DNA of 64,000 nucleotides from CAZMGY01 sp964565945 [NCBI: uncultured bacterium]. GTDB lineage: Bacteria; GCA-001730085. Below the pieces are notes generated by a model that was not told the DNA's origin, ran no database searches, and saw nothing but the letters and a program-made list of their open reading frames with translations. Shown here one piece after another: positions 19,582 through 29,045 of the stretch (within the stretch, counting starts at the first letter, position 1; each line of letters begins with the position of its first letter). The stretch is taken from positions 1 to 64,000 of the forward strand of contig CAZMGY010000012.1 in NCBI GenBank assembly GCA_964565945.1, in the 5' to 3' direction. The position numbers were made by a program, and so were the translations under genes.

Positions 19582-20736
19582 ATGAAGTTTTTACAACAAC
19601 AGTTGGCCAAAATAGAAAAGCACTTCGAAAAAGGACGTCCTTTAGAACGGTTTCTTCCTTTATTTGAAGCGGTGGATACTTTTTTGTTAAGTCCACCACA
19701 CAAAGCTAAAACAGCACCTTTCGTGAGAGATGCTGTTGATTTGAAAAGAACGATGTCAATTGTGATTATGGCTCTTATTCCTTGTGTTTTAATGGCGATG
19801 TACAACACGGGCTTTCAAATGCTCACTTATTCGGGACAAAGTCCCGACCTATTCTCCTCATTGATAACTGGAGCGATCAAAATCTTGCCGATTATTTTCG
19901 TTTCCTATGCTGTGGGTGGTTTTGTAGAGATGATTTTTGCACTTGTACGTAAACATGAGATTAACGAAGGGTTTCTGGTCACAGGGATGCTGTTTCCACT
20001 CATTTTGCCTCCAACCATCCCTTTATGGCAGGTTGCTGTTGGGATTGCTTTTGGTGTGCTGATTGGTAAAGAGGTGTTTGGTGGAACGGGTATGAATATC
20101 CTTAATCCTGCTTTAACCGCCCGTGTTTTTCTTTTCTTTTCCTATCCTGGAAACATGTCGGGGGACAGCACGTGGTTGGCTGTCGATGGATTGAGCAAAG
20201 CGACACCTTTGTCGGTGATTGCTAATGCCGAAACGGGTACCACGGCTGTTGATGTTTTGCAGCAAGCTGGCTATACGTTTAGTGATATGTTGTTGGGATT
20301 GATTCCTGGATCTATTGGAGAGACCTCGGCTTTGGCATGTTTGTTGGGAGCAATCTTGCTGATTGTGACAGGGGTTGGAAGTGCGCGCATTATGTTTGGC
20401 TGCTTGTTTGGAACCCTTGCGATGAGTGCTTTTCTGATGTTGTTTGATGCTAGCAATCCGATGCTAACGATTCCTCCACACTTGCATCTAGTGATGGGTG
20501 GTTTTGCCTTTGGTATTATTTTTATGGCGACCGATCCTGTTTCTGCCTCGGCGACACCGTTGGGACGCTGGATTTATGGTATTTTGATTGGTATTTTGAT
20601 TGTGTTAATTCGTGCCGTTAATCCTGCTTACCCTGAAGGTGTTATGTTGGCGATTCTTTTTATGAATGTCTTTGCGCCACTGATTGATCACTACGTGGTG
20701 AAAGCGAATATATCAAGGAGGCTTAAACGTGTCTAA
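19582..20736 (+). CDS. nqrB: Na+-translocating NADH:quinone reductase subunit B
   Basis: NqrB is the large integral membrane subunit, carrying covalent FMN and riboflavin and forming part of the sodium path. The 384 residues contain about ten hydrophobic helices after a cytoplasmic N-terminal segment. The FMN-attachment motif is visible as PGSIGETSALACLLGA at about 241-256; the Thr is the phosphoester-linked residue in the family. The segments GKEVFGGTGMNILNPALTARVFLFF and MATDPVSASATPLGRWIYG are also characteristic. It overlaps nqrC by eight bases. Confidence 0.96.
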   Translation: MKFLQQQLAKIEKHFEKGRPLERFLPLFEAVDTFLLSPPHKAKTAPFVRDAVDLKRTMSIVIMALIPCVLMAMYNTGFQMLTYSGQSPDLFSSLITGAIKILPIIFVSYAVGGFVEMIFALVRKHEINEGFLVTGMLFPLILPPTIPLWQVAVGIAFGVLIGKEVFGGTGMNILNPALTARVFLFFSYPGNMSGDSTWLAVDGLSKATPLSVIANAETGTTAVDVLQQAGYTFSDMLLGLIPGSIGETSALACLLGAILLIVTGVGSARIMFGCLFGTLAMSAFLMLFDASNPMLTIPPHLHLVMGGFAFGIIFMATDPVSASATPLGRWIYGILIGILIVLIRAVNPAYPEGVMLAILFMNVFAPLIDHYVVKANISRRLKRV

Positions 20737-21448
20737 AAATTCAAATACTTATACTTTTATGTTTGCAACAGTCGTATGTGTGGTTTGTAGCTTCTTGTTG
20801 TCTTTTCTGTCTGCGTCACTCAGGGATCGTCAGGAATTGAATGCCGAAGTGGATATCAAAAAGAATATTCTCAAAGCGGTTGATTTGGACCGTCCTTTGC
20901 ATGCGAAAGCTAAATCTGATGATATTTTGCTCACGTATGCGGCCAAAATTGACGAAATTGTGGTGGATGATCAAGGACGGATTGTTCCCGATAAGCGTCC
21001 TATTGAGGTTGACTTTGAGAAAAATACTCATCTGATGCCTTTGTACATATACAAAGAAAATAGTCAGGTGAAAGCTTATTGCTATCCTATTTCTGGCAAG
21101 GGGCTCTGGTCGACCTTGTATGGTTATTTCGCTGTTGAGCCCGATGCAAAAACCGTCAGAGGGATCACTTTTTACAAGCATGGAGAAACTCCTGGTCTTG
21201 GAGCCGAAATCGATCAAGCTTGGTTTCAGGACAACTTCAAAGGCAAATCAATCTGGTTTCAAGAGTCTAACTCCATTTATCCTGTTGCCGTTGTTAAAGG
21301 AAAAGTTAAAGATGTTTATTCGGGTGAGAAAGTAACTCACTATGTGGATGGAATTTCTGGTGCCACAATCACATCCAATGGTGTTACGGATCTCTTAGAT
21401 GTTGCTGTCCGGAAATATGAACCGTTTTTTCAAGCAATTCGAAAATAA
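20729..21448 (+). CDS. nqrC: Na+-translocating NADH:quinone reductase subunit C
   Basis: NqrC holds the second covalent FMN, on the outer face of the membrane. The 239 residues have one N-terminal membrane segment (about 8-31) and a large soluble domain. The flavin motif GISGATITSNGV is at about 206-217, with the target Thr in SGAT. GFYKHGETPGLG-type sequence appears as FYKHGETPGLGAE. The GTG start is chosen because AAGGAGG lies seven bases upstream inside the nqrB end. Confidence 0.96.
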   Translation: MSKNSNTYTFMFATVVCVVCSFLLSFLSASLRDRQELNAEVDIKKNILKAVDLDRPLHAKAKSDDILLTYAAKIDEIVVDDQGRIVPDKRPIEVDFEKNTHLMPLYIYKENSQVKAYCYPISGKGLWSTLYGYFAVEPDAKTVRGITFYKHGETPGLGAEIDQAWFQDNFKGKSIWFQESNSIYPVAVVKGKVKDVYSGEKVTHYVDGISGATITSNGVTDLLDVAVRKYEPFFQAIRK

Positions 21449-21472
21449 ACGATGTATTGAGGAGTTCAAAGC

Positions 21473-22105
21473 GTGAATTTTTTGTTAGATAAAAAAGATA
21501 AAAAAATCATTAAGGATGCTCTGTGGGATAATAATCCTATTACTCTGCAGGTGCTTGGAATTTGTTCGGCTTTGGCGGTCACAGTGCAGTTAAAAACTGC
21601 CTTAGTGATGTGTATGGCGCTTACGGTTGTACTGAGTTGCTCGAATGTGATTATTTCTCTTTTGAGGAATTTGATTCCTTCAAAAATTCGGATTATTGTG
21701 GAGTTGTCGGTGATTGCCTCTTTGGTGATTTTGGCCGATCAGATTCTTAAGGCGTATATGTACGAAATGAGCAAGCAACTGAGCGTGTTTGTAGGTCTGA
21801 TTATCACCAACTGTATTGTAATGGGGCGTGCAGAAGCTTTTGCGATGCAAAATCCACCTCTTAGGTCGTTTTGGGACGGCTTCGGAAACAGCTTGGGGTA
21901 TAGTGCCGTGCTTATTTTGGTGGCATCTGCGCGTGAAATTTTCGGTAGTGGAACTTTGTTAGGTGTACAGATTATTCCACAGTTCTTGTATGACCTAGGC
22001 TATCTTAACTCGGGACTTATGTTGTTGGCACCTGGGGCGTTTATCATTTTAGGTATTATCATTTGGATCCAGCGATACTTTTCTGGCCATACGGAGGATC
22101 ACTAG
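21473..22105 (+). CDS. nqrD: Na+-translocating NADH:quinone reductase subunit D
   Basis: NqrD is an integral membrane subunit with six helices, homologous to NqrE. Together they bind a membrane-embedded iron centre through cysteines. The 210-residue protein begins [21 protein letters not shown] and has helices to the end. [13 protein letters not shown] carries the Cys of the first half-helix and [19 protein letters not shown] the second Cys, both in the family position. The start is GTG at 21473, with GAGGAG upstream. nqrE follows two bases after the stop. Confidence 0.95.
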   Translation: MNFLLDKKDKKIIKDALWDNNPITLQVLGICSALAVTVQLKTALVMCMALTVVLSCSNVIISLLRNLIPSKIRIIVELSVIASLVILADQILKAYMYEMSKQLSVFVGLIITNCIVMGRAEAFAMQNPPLRSFWDGFGNSLGYSAVLILVASAREIFGSGTLLGVQIIPQFLYDLGYLNSGLMLLAPGAFIILGIIIWIQRYFSGHTEDH

Positions 22106-22107
22106 TC

Positions 22108-22716
22108 ATGGAGCATTTTTTAAGTTTAGCTGTCAAAAGTATTTTTGTTGAAAATATTTTATTAGCCTACTTTTTGGGGATGTGTTCCTTTTTGGTGTGT
22201 TCCAAAAAAGTTGAAACGGCGAGTGGGTTGGGGATTGCTGTGATCTTTGTTTTAACGATCACTTGTCCAGCTAACTGGGCCATTAACCATTTTATCTTGA
22301 AAAAGGGTGCTTTGGCTTGGGCGGGTTTTTCTGATTTAGATTTGAGCTTTTTGCAACTCATCACGTGCATTGCCGTGATTGCGGCGATGGTTCAGATTGT
22401 TGAAATGGTCATTGACCGTTATTCGCCGGCGCTCTATGCCTCTCTTGGTATTTTCTTGCCTCTGATTGCGGTGAACTGTTCGATTTTGGGAGGTTCTTTG
22501 TTCATGATTGAGCGAGAGTATACGTTTGCTGAGTCTTTGGTCTTTGGTTTTGGAGCTGGGGTAGGATGGGCATTGGCTATTGTAGCGATGGCTGCTATTC
22601 GTAAAAAGCTATGGTACTCCCATGTTCCTGTGGCCTTACGAGGTTTAGGTATCACCATGATTCTTACTGGATTAATGGCGATGAGTTTTATGTGTTTTGC
22701 TGGAATCAATTTATAA
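22108..22716 (+). CDS. nqrE: Na+-translocating NADH:quinone reductase subunit E
   Basis: NqrE is the six-helix partner of NqrD. The ATG at 22108, preceded by ACGGAGGATC, gives 202 residues; the frame extends upstream into nqrD but that part is not family-like. The N-terminus reads [25 protein letters not shown] with the first Cys, and [18 protein letters not shown] holds the second. Both cysteines match the inverted-repeat iron ligands shared with NqrD. Confidence 0.96.
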   Translation: MEHFLSLAVKSIFVENILLAYFLGMCSFLVCSKKVETASGLGIAVIFVLTITCPANWAINHFILKKGALAWAGFSDLDLSFLQLITCIAVIAAMVQIVEMVIDRYSPALYASLGIFLPLIAVNCSILGGSLFMIEREYTFAESLVFGFGAGVGWALAIVAMAAIRKKLWYSHVPVALRGLGITMILTGLMAMSFMCFAGINL

Positions 22717-22751
22717 AAACGAAATAATAATGAAATAAGGGTGCTAAACTT

Positions 22752-23981
22752 ATGTTAATGTTTTCTTTAGTGAGTGTTATTGTCTTTACAGGTGTTATTT
22801 TGCTTCTTGTAGGTTTGCTGACGTTCATCGAAAACAAGGTGGTTCAATCAGGTGATTGTAAGGTTGTGATCAACGGTGATGAGTTGAAGCCTATTGTGGT
22901 TTCGGCAGGTCGGACTCTTTTGTCTGTACTTGCGGATCAAAAAATCTTTTTACCTTCGGCCTGTGGTGGCGGGGGGACGTGTGCCATGTGTAAGTGTAAA
23001 GTAACAGATGGCGGGGGAGATATTCTTCCTACCGAAACAGGTCACCTGTCTCGTGGCGAACAAAAAAACAATGTTCGTTTGTCTTGCCAGGTTAAAGTTA
23101 GAAACGATATCAAAATAGAGATTCCCGATGAAATCTTTAACATCAAAAAATACGAGTGTACTGTGATAAGCAATGACAATGTGGCGACCTTCATTAAAGA
23201 GTTCAACTTAGAGCTACCTCTAAGAGAAAATCTTAATTTTGAAGCAGGGGGTTACATTCAAATTGATATTCCTGAATATCAACTTGGCTTTGATGAGTTT
23301 GTTGTTCAAAAAGAATATCGTGAAGATTGGGATAACTTCAAACTGTGGGATCTGAAAGCCAAAAATGATGAACCTTGCTTTCGTGCGTATTCTATGGCGA
23401 ATCATCCTGCCGAAGGTAATCGCGTTAAGCTGAATGTACGTATTGCCACACCGCCTCCTAATGTGCAAGGAGCTCTTCCAGGGATTGCCTCGTCTTATAT
23501 TTTTAATCTCAAGCCAGGGGACAAAGCAATTGTGAGTGGTCCGTATGGTGAGTTTTTTATCAAAGACACCGAAAAAGAGATGGTCTACGTGGGTGGTGGT
23601 GCTGGTATGGCTCCGATGAGAAGCCATTTGTTTCATCTGTTCCACACGCTTAAAACAGGCCGTAAAGTCAGCTATTGGTATGGTGCACGTTCTTTGCGCG
23701 AAGTTTTTTACCAGGATGAGTTTGAAGAGATTGAAAAGGAATTTCCTAATTTTTCTTTTCATTTAGTCTTGTCCGATCCCTTGCCAGAGGATAATTGGAC
23801 TGGACCTAAAGGATTTATTCACCAAGTTGTCTTGGATAAGTATTTGAGCAAGCATGATGAACCCGAAGAGATTGAATACTACTTGTGTGGTCCTCCTATG
23901 ATGCTTACCTGTGTTCAACAAATGCTTGATTCGATAGGTGTCGATAAAGAAAACGTTGCATTTGACGACTTTGGTAGTTAG
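22752..23981 (+). CDS. nqrF: Na+-translocating NADH:quinone reductase subunit F
   Basis: NqrF is the NADH entry subunit, with one membrane helix, a [2Fe-2S] cluster, FAD and an NADH site. The 409 residues show the helix at about 5-26, the ferredoxin cysteines in [17 protein letters not shown] (about 73-89) and LSCQV (about 115), the FAD motif [10 protein letters not shown] (about 213), the NAD phosphate loop [16 protein letters not shown] (about 278-293), and the C-terminal YYLCGPPMM and FDDFGS. All are intact. It ends the nqr operon; about 75 bases separate it from the next gene. Confidence 0.98.
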   Translation: MLMFSLVSVIVFTGVILLLVGLLTFIENKVVQSGDCKVVINGDELKPIVVSAGRTLLSVLADQKIFLPSACGGGGTCAMCKCKVTDGGGDILPTETGHLSRGEQKNNVRLSCQVKVRNDIKIEIPDEIFNIKKYECTVISNDNVATFIKEFNLELPLRENLNFEAGGYIQIDIPEYQLGFDEFVVQKEYREDWDNFKLWDLKAKNDEPCFRAYSMANHPAEGNRVKLNVRIATPPPNVQGALPGIASSYIFNLKPGDKAIVSGPYGEFFIKDTEKEMVYVGGGAGMAPMRSHLFHLFHTLKTGRKVSYWYGARSLREVFYQDEFEEIEKEFPNFSFHLVLSDPLPEDNWTGPKGFIHQVVLDKYLSKHDEPEEIEYYLCGPPMMLTCVQQMLDSIGVDKENVAFDDFGS

Positions 23982-24057
23982 AATATCAATCGAGTGCTGA
24001 GGGGAGTGGTACCTTCTTTTTTTTGTTGGTTTAATTAATTTTTTTTGAAGTTTAATA

Positions 24058-25740
24058 ATGAAAAATCAAAAAATTTCCAAACTTATAGCAATCTTTTTCT
24101 TTGCTTTAACGTCATCCTTGATGGCTCAGTCTGGCCAAGCGATCATAGCCTCTGATGTAATCAAATTTTTGTCTCAGGCTATTGAACTAGATGTAAGTGC
24201 CGAAGATTACTACATCTTGCAACAAAACTTGGTCAAAGAACAACTGGACTCCTTGCTTCAGTTGTATAATCCAGAAGCTGAACTTTTGGGATCTCAGTTT
24301 GTCGCGATTGTCCGTGATCTTTTGCAACGTACTGATGCTGAGGAAGAGGTTCCTTTGGATAAGGCCCTATCCTTTTTGCAAAAAGAGATCAATGTCGATG
24401 ATTTTTCTAAGTTTTTGTCGACTCCCGTTTCGTGCAAACAGTTCGATAAAGTGATTCGTGTTCTTGTGTTTCCCAAAATGGCTCAAACATCGAAACTTGC
24501 TCGGGCAACTGCGAAGATAAAGGATGCGAGCAAGGTATCCTCAGAAACAAAACCTATTGTTAAAGATAAGCAGATTAAAGTGACCAAAGCTAAGTCGAAA
24601 TCTGTGCCAGTTAAGAGAAGTAAGGTTACTCCTAAAAAGATCCGTTCAAAAAAGGCTAAAGCAAATCCCTCTCGCAAGACGGGCTTATTGCCCCAAGTTG
24701 ATGTGAACAAGGTGGCTCAAACAAAATTAAACTCACAGCCTCAGCGTCAAGACAAATCATCTGCTCCGATCAAGCTTAACATCGAAACCAGTATGTTAGA
24801 CACTAAAGAAGCTGCGCAACAGGTTGAATCTAAGCCGAAATTTGACAAGGATAATGAAGATCGTGCGTTTTGGGGAGAGATTAGTGTTGGGTACATGTGG
24901 GACACTAATAGCAATGGAGGTCTAAGTCTTCCTTATCGTATTGGTTTTAACCAGCCGGCTCATTTGGCCAATGGCGCACGTAAAGAAGATCACGGTCGTT
25001 TGGTATCGTTGGAATTGAACTATTTGGGACGTTTAACACGGATAATGTCCTGGAAAACGCATTTTCGTTTCAATGTAATTGACTACCACAATGATGAGCC
25101 TACCGATTATCGGGATCTTTATTTGTCGTCGGGTCCTGTCTGGACGTTTGATTATGGGTCATTTTCTTTACCTTTTATGACTGATATCCTGAAATATAAC
25201 CGCGACCTTGATTTTGGAAACTATTTGGCCTCGTCTTATGGAATTTTGCCAGAATTTAAATTTCACTTGGCGGGCAACCTCTCTTTACATGCGCGCATTG
25301 GCTATATTCATCAACATTACCGTGATGATGGCGACCGTAATTTGGATATTGGTTTGTGGGATCATTTCATTCGTCTTCAAGTTAATCCTCGGAGCACGAT
25401 GGATTTGGGTTTTATTTTTGAGGATGCTTCTGCACGTAACAAGGCTTTCGATTACCAGGCTCGTGAGTTCTATGGACGTTACGCTCATCAACTCACAGAA
25501 ACCTTAGAGCTGATTGCGTACTGTGCTTATCGCCAAATTAGCTACGAGGGCTTCGAAGCGGGATATTCAACTAGTCGTGATGATAAGTTGTTCTATATGA
25601 GTGCAACACTATCGTATTATATGCGCGCAGTGAACGCCTATTTACAGTTCATTTATGCCTTTAGCAATAATCATAGCACGATTGATCGTTATGAATACGA
25701 TCGTGATCAGTTCACGTTATTGTTGAAAAAACCTTTCTAA
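24058..25740 (+). CDS. secreted lysine-rich protein with C-terminal outer-membrane beta-barrel
   Basis: I do not recognise a named family. The 560 residues begin with a signal peptide (about 1-22, ending SLMAQ). Residues 25-140 look helical. Residues 145-235 are extremely Lys/Ser/Pro rich (KVTKAKSKSVPVKRSKVTPKK), like a linker that could bind peptidoglycan or other anionic polymer. From about 275 the sequence alternates aromatic and polar residues in strands and ends in Phe (LLLKKPF), as in outer-membrane barrels. It follows nqrF by 76 bases that include a T run (24018-24025) which may partly terminate the nqr transcript. The barrel prediction is inference from pattern. Confidence 0.7.
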   Translation: MKNQKISKLIAIFFFALTSSLMAQSGQAIIASDVIKFLSQAIELDVSAEDYYILQQNLVKEQLDSLLQLYNPEAELLGSQFVAIVRDLLQRTDAEEEVPLDKALSFLQKEINVDDFSKFLSTPVSCKQFDKVIRVLVFPKMAQTSKLARATAKIKDASKVSSETKPIVKDKQIKVTKAKSKSVPVKRSKVTPKKIRSKKAKANPSRKTGLLPQVDVNKVAQTKLNSQPQRQDKSSAPIKLNIETSMLDTKEAAQQVESKPKFDKDNEDRAFWGEISVGYMWDTNSNGGLSLPYRIGFNQPAHLANGARKEDHGRLVSLELNYLGRLTRIMSWKTHFRFNVIDYHNDEPTDYRDLYLSSGPVWTFDYGSFSLPFMTDILKYNRDLDFGNYLASSYGILPEFKFHLAGNLSLHARIGYIHQHYRDDGDRNLDIGLWDHFIRLQVNPRSTMDLGFIFEDASARNKAFDYQAREFYGRYAHQLTETLELIAYCAYRQISYEGFEAGYSTSRDDKLFYMSATLSYYMRAVNAYLQFIYAFSNNHSTIDRYEYDRDQFTLLLKKPF

Positions 25741-25909
25741 CCTCTTGGTTGACTTTAATATAAACTGATGATGTGATCCTTGGGCTTGATCTGTAGGATT
25801 TCTGTTTTGAATTGAAGAATGGAGAGGGCTGGGACAGAGATCGTTACAGAATATCACCAAACATCACCTATCTGGTTAGATACACCTATGCCAAATAAAG
25901 GAGCAAGCC

Positions 25910-26077
25910 ATGTCATTCTCTCAAGCATTTCTTACTTACAAAACCCGCAAAGATAAACATGATCAAATACCGAACCTAATGGCAAAATAAGTGTGTTGTG
26001 TGTGAAAAAGATGGACACTTACGTCCCAAGTGGCATTATTCAGGTGATTTTGGAAAAAAGGATGCAAAGATAAGGTA
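25910..26077 (+). pseudogene. possible frameshifted zinc-ribbon (transposase-like) fragment
   Basis: An ATG with AAAGGAG upstream opens 26 codons and stops at TAA (25988-25990). One frame away the reading continues as CVVCEKDGHLRPKWHYSGD and stops near 26077. The Cys-x2-Cys plus a basic His/Tyr pattern resembles the N-terminal zinc ribbon of some transposases. The two parts would make one sequence after a frameshift. It is short, so chance is possible. Confidence 0.3.
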
Positions 26078-26172
26078 AAAAATTAGCAAAAACCGTTATA
26101 TTTTAGAAAAATGTGATGGTTGAGGGTGTGTGGGTAGGTTTTAGTTTGTTTAGCAATGGATTCAGGACTGTC

Positions 26173-26201
26173 TTGCGATTTTAAGCGAAAAGGGTTATAA
26201 T
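26173..26201 (+). promoter_or_regulatory. sigma70-type promoter of the moxR-bat operon
   Basis: TTGCGA (26173-26178) and a perfect TATAAT (26196-26201) are 17 bases apart. It lies about 55 bases before the moxR start and is the only strong promoter seen for the ten-gene block that follows. Confidence 0.75.
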
Positions 26202-26256
26202 TCTTTTTTATTTTTTAAACAAGTTTTACGTTGTGTTTAATTGAGGAGAGGTGCTA

Positions 26257-27240
26257 ATGGACATCAGTGCTGTTAATGAAAGAGTTAAAGAGTATAACCT
26301 CTATATTCAAAACCTTATGAACGAGATGGCTAAGGTGGTTGTCGGACAAACTTCGTTTGTCGAAAGGTTGATGATAGGCCTTTTGACTGGGGGGCATGTT
26401 TTAGTTGAGGGGGTTCCTGGCTTAGCCAAAACCTTATCTGTGAATACACTGGCTAACGCTCTGTACCTTGATTTCCAACGTATTCAGTTTACACCCGATT
26501 TGTTACCTGCAGATATTGTCGGAACGATGATTTACAATCAAAAAGAAGGCATCTTTTCTGTTAAAAAAGGGCCCATCTTTCATAATATTATTTTGGCTGA
26601 TGAAATCAACCGTTCCCCAGCGAAAGTGCAAAGTGCCTTGTTGGAGGCGATGCAGGAAAAACAGGTGACGATTGGCGAAGAAACCTTTCCTATGTCGGAT
26701 ATTTTTTTGGTGATTGCAACGCAAAATCCGATTGAGCAGGAGGGAACGTATCCTTTACCCGAGGCCCAGATTGATCGCTTTATGCTCAAGGTCTTGGTGA
26801 CGTATCCATCGATTATGGAAGAGAAAGAAATTTTGAATCGTATGACTCAAAGTGTGGTTCCTAAAGCTGGAGCGGTTTTAAGTCCCGAAAAGATTGTTGA
26901 GGCTCAACAAACGGTCGATCAGGTTTATATCGACGAAAAAATTAAGGATTACATTGTGCATATTGTCTTTGCTAGTCGCCAACCTGAACATTATGACTTG
27001 AGTAGCGTAAAAGACTTATTTACCTTTGGAGCTTCTCCCAGAGCAACAATTAGTCTTGCTCGTGCTGCCAAAGCGCATGCCTTTATTCGGGGGAGGGGCT
27101 ATGTGATCCCAGAAGATATCAAGCAAATCGGTCCTGATGTCTTAAGGCATCGTATTATGCCTTCCTTTGAGGCTGAAGCCGAAAATGTGACCGCGGATAT
27201 GTTGATTCAAAAGATTTTTGATGTCGTCGAAGTTCCTTAA
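26257..27240 (+). CDS. moxR: MoxR-family AAA+ ATPase
   Basis: MoxR ATPases act as chaperones that work with von Willebrand A (vWA) proteins to mature or insert complexes. The ATG at 26257 after GAGGAGAGG gives 327 residues. Motifs are Walker A EGVPGLAKT (about 50-58), Walker B LADEINRSPAKVQSALLEAMQE (about 111-132, including the family's acidic helix), sensor 1 IATQNPIEQEGTYPLPEAQIDRFMLK (about 154-179), and sensor 2 GASPRATISLARAAK near 257. All are intact. It heads an operon with DUF58 and vWA genes, the usual partners. Confidence 0.95.
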   Translation: MDISAVNERVKEYNLYIQNLMNEMAKVVVGQTSFVERLMIGLLTGGHVLVEGVPGLAKTLSVNTLANALYLDFQRIQFTPDLLPADIVGTMIYNQKEGIFSVKKGPIFHNIILADEINRSPAKVQSALLEAMQEKQVTIGEETFPMSDIFLVIATQNPIEQEGTYPLPEAQIDRFMLKVLVTYPSIMEEKEILNRMTQSVVPKAGAVLSPEKIVEAQQTVDQVYIDEKIKDYIVHIVFASRQPEHYDLSSVKDLFTFGASPRATISLARAAKAHAFIRGRGYVIPEDIKQIGPDVLRHRIMPSFEAEAENVTADMLIQKIFDVVEVP

Positions 27241-27249
27241 GGTGCTTTT

Positions 27250-28125
27250 ATGATTCACAAAGAACTATTGCGTAAAATTCGACACATTGAAATCATCACC
27301 AATCGTTTGGTGACTGATTCTATGGCTGGAAACTACGAAAGTGTGTTCAAAGGCCAAGGGATTGAATTCAGTGAAGTTCGTGAGTATCAGTATGGGGATG
27401 ATATACGATCAATTGATTGGAATGTTTCGGCCCGCCAAAATAAACTTTTCATTAAAAAATTTAGTGAAGAACGTGAGCGAACAGTGATGCTGATGATCGA
27501 TGTGAGTGCATCGATGCATTTTGCCAGTCGGGGGATGAGCAAGAATGATGTGGCTGCTGAGGTGGCTGCTTTATTAGCTTTTTCGGCCATTCGCAACAAC
27601 GATAAGGTGGGCTTATTACTTTTTTCCGACGAAGTTGAGATCTATGTGCCCCCTGGAAAGCAGCGTCAGCATATTTTAAGAATCATTCGAGATGTGCTCT
27701 ATTATAAACCTAAGCATAAGAAGACAGACTTATGCTTAGCGCTGGAGTATTTCAATCGTGTTATGCATAAAGAGAGTATTTTGTTTGTGATATCTGATTT
27801 TTGGTCTGTGGATTATGAGAAATACTTGCGCATTGCTCAGCGTAGGCACGATATCATTCCTGTCTGTATTCACGATTTGCGTGAGTTCGAGGTGCCCCTC
27901 GTGGGACGTCTCCATTTGGAGGATATGGAAACAGGAGCAACCGTTTATGTCGATACTTCTCAAGCGCGGGTGCGCGATCACTTAAATCAACACTTTGATG
28001 AAATGTCGGGCCAAAGGCATCGGATGTTTGCACGTCTTGGTTTAGATCGCATCGAACTAGTAACCGATCAACCTTATTTGAAGCCCGTGATGAACTTTTT
28101 TCAACAGAGGATGAAACGGCGATGA
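27250..28125 (+). CDS. DUF58 domain protein (MoxR partner)
   Basis: DUF58 proteins accompany MoxR in operons and resemble vWA domains; their biochemical role is not settled. The 291 residues contain the signature FSEVREYQYGDDIRSIDWNVSARQNKLFIKKFSEER (about 36-71), the defining motif of the family, then a vWA-like metal-site pattern MLMIDVSASMHF (about 76-87, Asp-x-Ser-x-Ser). No membrane segment is seen, so it is cytoplasmic. It starts nine bases after moxR and overlaps the next gene by four bases (ATGA). Confidence 0.92.
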   Translation: MIHKELLRKIRHIEIITNRLVTDSMAGNYESVFKGQGIEFSEVREYQYGDDIRSIDWNVSARQNKLFIKKFSEERERTVMLMIDVSASMHFASRGMSKNDVAAEVAALLAFSAIRNNDKVGLLLFSDEVEIYVPPGKQRQHILRIIRDVLYYKPKHKKTDLCLALEYFNRVMHKESILFVISDFWSVDYEKYLRIAQRRHDIIPVCIHDLREFEVPLVGRLHLEDMETGATVYVDTSQARVRDHLNQHFDEMSGQRHRMFARLGLDRIELVTDQPYLKPVMNFFQQRMKRR

Positions 28126-29045
28126 TACGTATTTTCTTTCTGATCTTTTTGGGCTTAGTGTCGATTATTCATGCTGGTGAGCCTGCTAAACTTGTGGTTG
28201 ATGTGGATAGGCACGAAATTACGATTGGTCAATCTGTGACTCTCGTGATCAAATTATTTCTCCCATCTGATGCTGAATTCACACACTTTAATCGAGACTT
28301 GAACTTAGGAGAGCTGGAGCTTAAAGATTTTATTCGTTACAAGGTCAAACCCTTAGATGATGGACGCTCGTTGTATCGCTACGACTACAGTGTGACCTCG
28401 TACCAGGTTGGACATTATTTGGCGGGACCTTTTGTCTGCCAGGTGACCTCACTGGATGGACAAACGTTTGAATTGAAGAAAAGTGCATTAAAGCTCAAGG
28501 TTCTTTCGGTGATTGATCCTAACGATCCAGTTTCTGATATTCGTGATCAGATAGAGCCTCTTCTACCAGGCAAGTGGTCATGCTGGGTGATAGTTCTGGG
28601 GGGCAGCGTGGGTGTTCTGCTTGTGGTTGGATTAGCTTGCCTTTGGATACAGAAACGCAGAAGGGATGCTAGGAACCCGCTTGAACCGATAATTGCTGCA
28701 GATATAGCGGCTTTGGAGAGTCTTGAGTACCTGCGTGGACAGCACTTTGACACACAAAAGCAGCTTTACGAAGCGTTAACGGCTATTCTGCGCACTTATT
28801 TGGAGCGGAGGTTTGATTTTCCTGTGGAAGAGTCAACTTCGAGTGAATTGGTGTTGGAACTCAAAAAATATGTCAGTCACGACGTTTTGCAGGGAGTTCG
28901 TCAGTTGAATGCAGAGGCGGACTTGGTCAAGTTTGCCAAGCACCATGTGGAGGATGAGGCTTGTGAAAAGTTTATCGAAGAAATTATGTGGATTATTGAT
29001 CAAACGAAGCTGAGTGAGGGTGATGAATATGCCGACCTTAGCTAA
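28122..29045 (+). CDS. BatD/DUF4381-like membrane protein of the Bat operon
   Basis: This 307-residue protein has a signal peptide (about 1-18, ending IHA), an outer-face beta domain of ~130 residues resembling the start of BatD proteins (LVVDVDRHEITIGQSVTLVI), a single membrane helix at about 155-173, and a cytoplasmic helical tail of ~130 residues like the DUF4381 type (EYLRGQHFDTQKQLYEALTAILRTYLERRFDF). Its place between DUF58 and the first vWA gene is the normal position for this type of protein. It probably passes envelope signals or substrates to the MoxR/vWA assembly. Function is inferred from context. Confidence 0.7.
   Translation: MIRIFFLIFLGLVSIIHAGEPAKLVVDVDRHEITIGQSVTLVIKLFLPSDAEFTHFNRDLNLGELELKDFIRYKVKPLDDGRSLYRYDYSVTSYQVGHYLAGPFVCQVTSLDGQTFELKKSALKLKVLSVIDPNDPVSDIRDQIEPLLPGKWSCWVIVLGGSVGVLLVVGLACLWIQKRRRDARNPLEPIIAADIAALESLEYLRGQHFDTQKQLYEALTAILRTYLERRFDFPVEESTSSELVLELKKYVSHDVLQGVRQLNAEADLVKFAKHHVEDEACEKFIEEIMWIIDQTKLSEGDEYADLS

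Larger units (their letters stand above)
25741..26256 (+). other. 516-base intergenic region with a decayed fragment and the moxR promoter
   Basis: No intact gene is seen. It holds a possible degenerate zinc-ribbon gene fragment (25910-26077), then AT-rich sequence and a near-consensus promoter at 26173-26201. The first 160 bases show nothing I can name. Confidence 0.6.

Noticed and set aside
18226-23981. the six-gene membrane operon considered as an Rnf complex
   Set aside because: The first subunit is NqrA-like, the last has [2Fe-2S], FAD and NADH motifs of NqrF, and there is no RnfB-type ferredoxin with multiple 4Fe-4S clusters. It is Na+-NQR.
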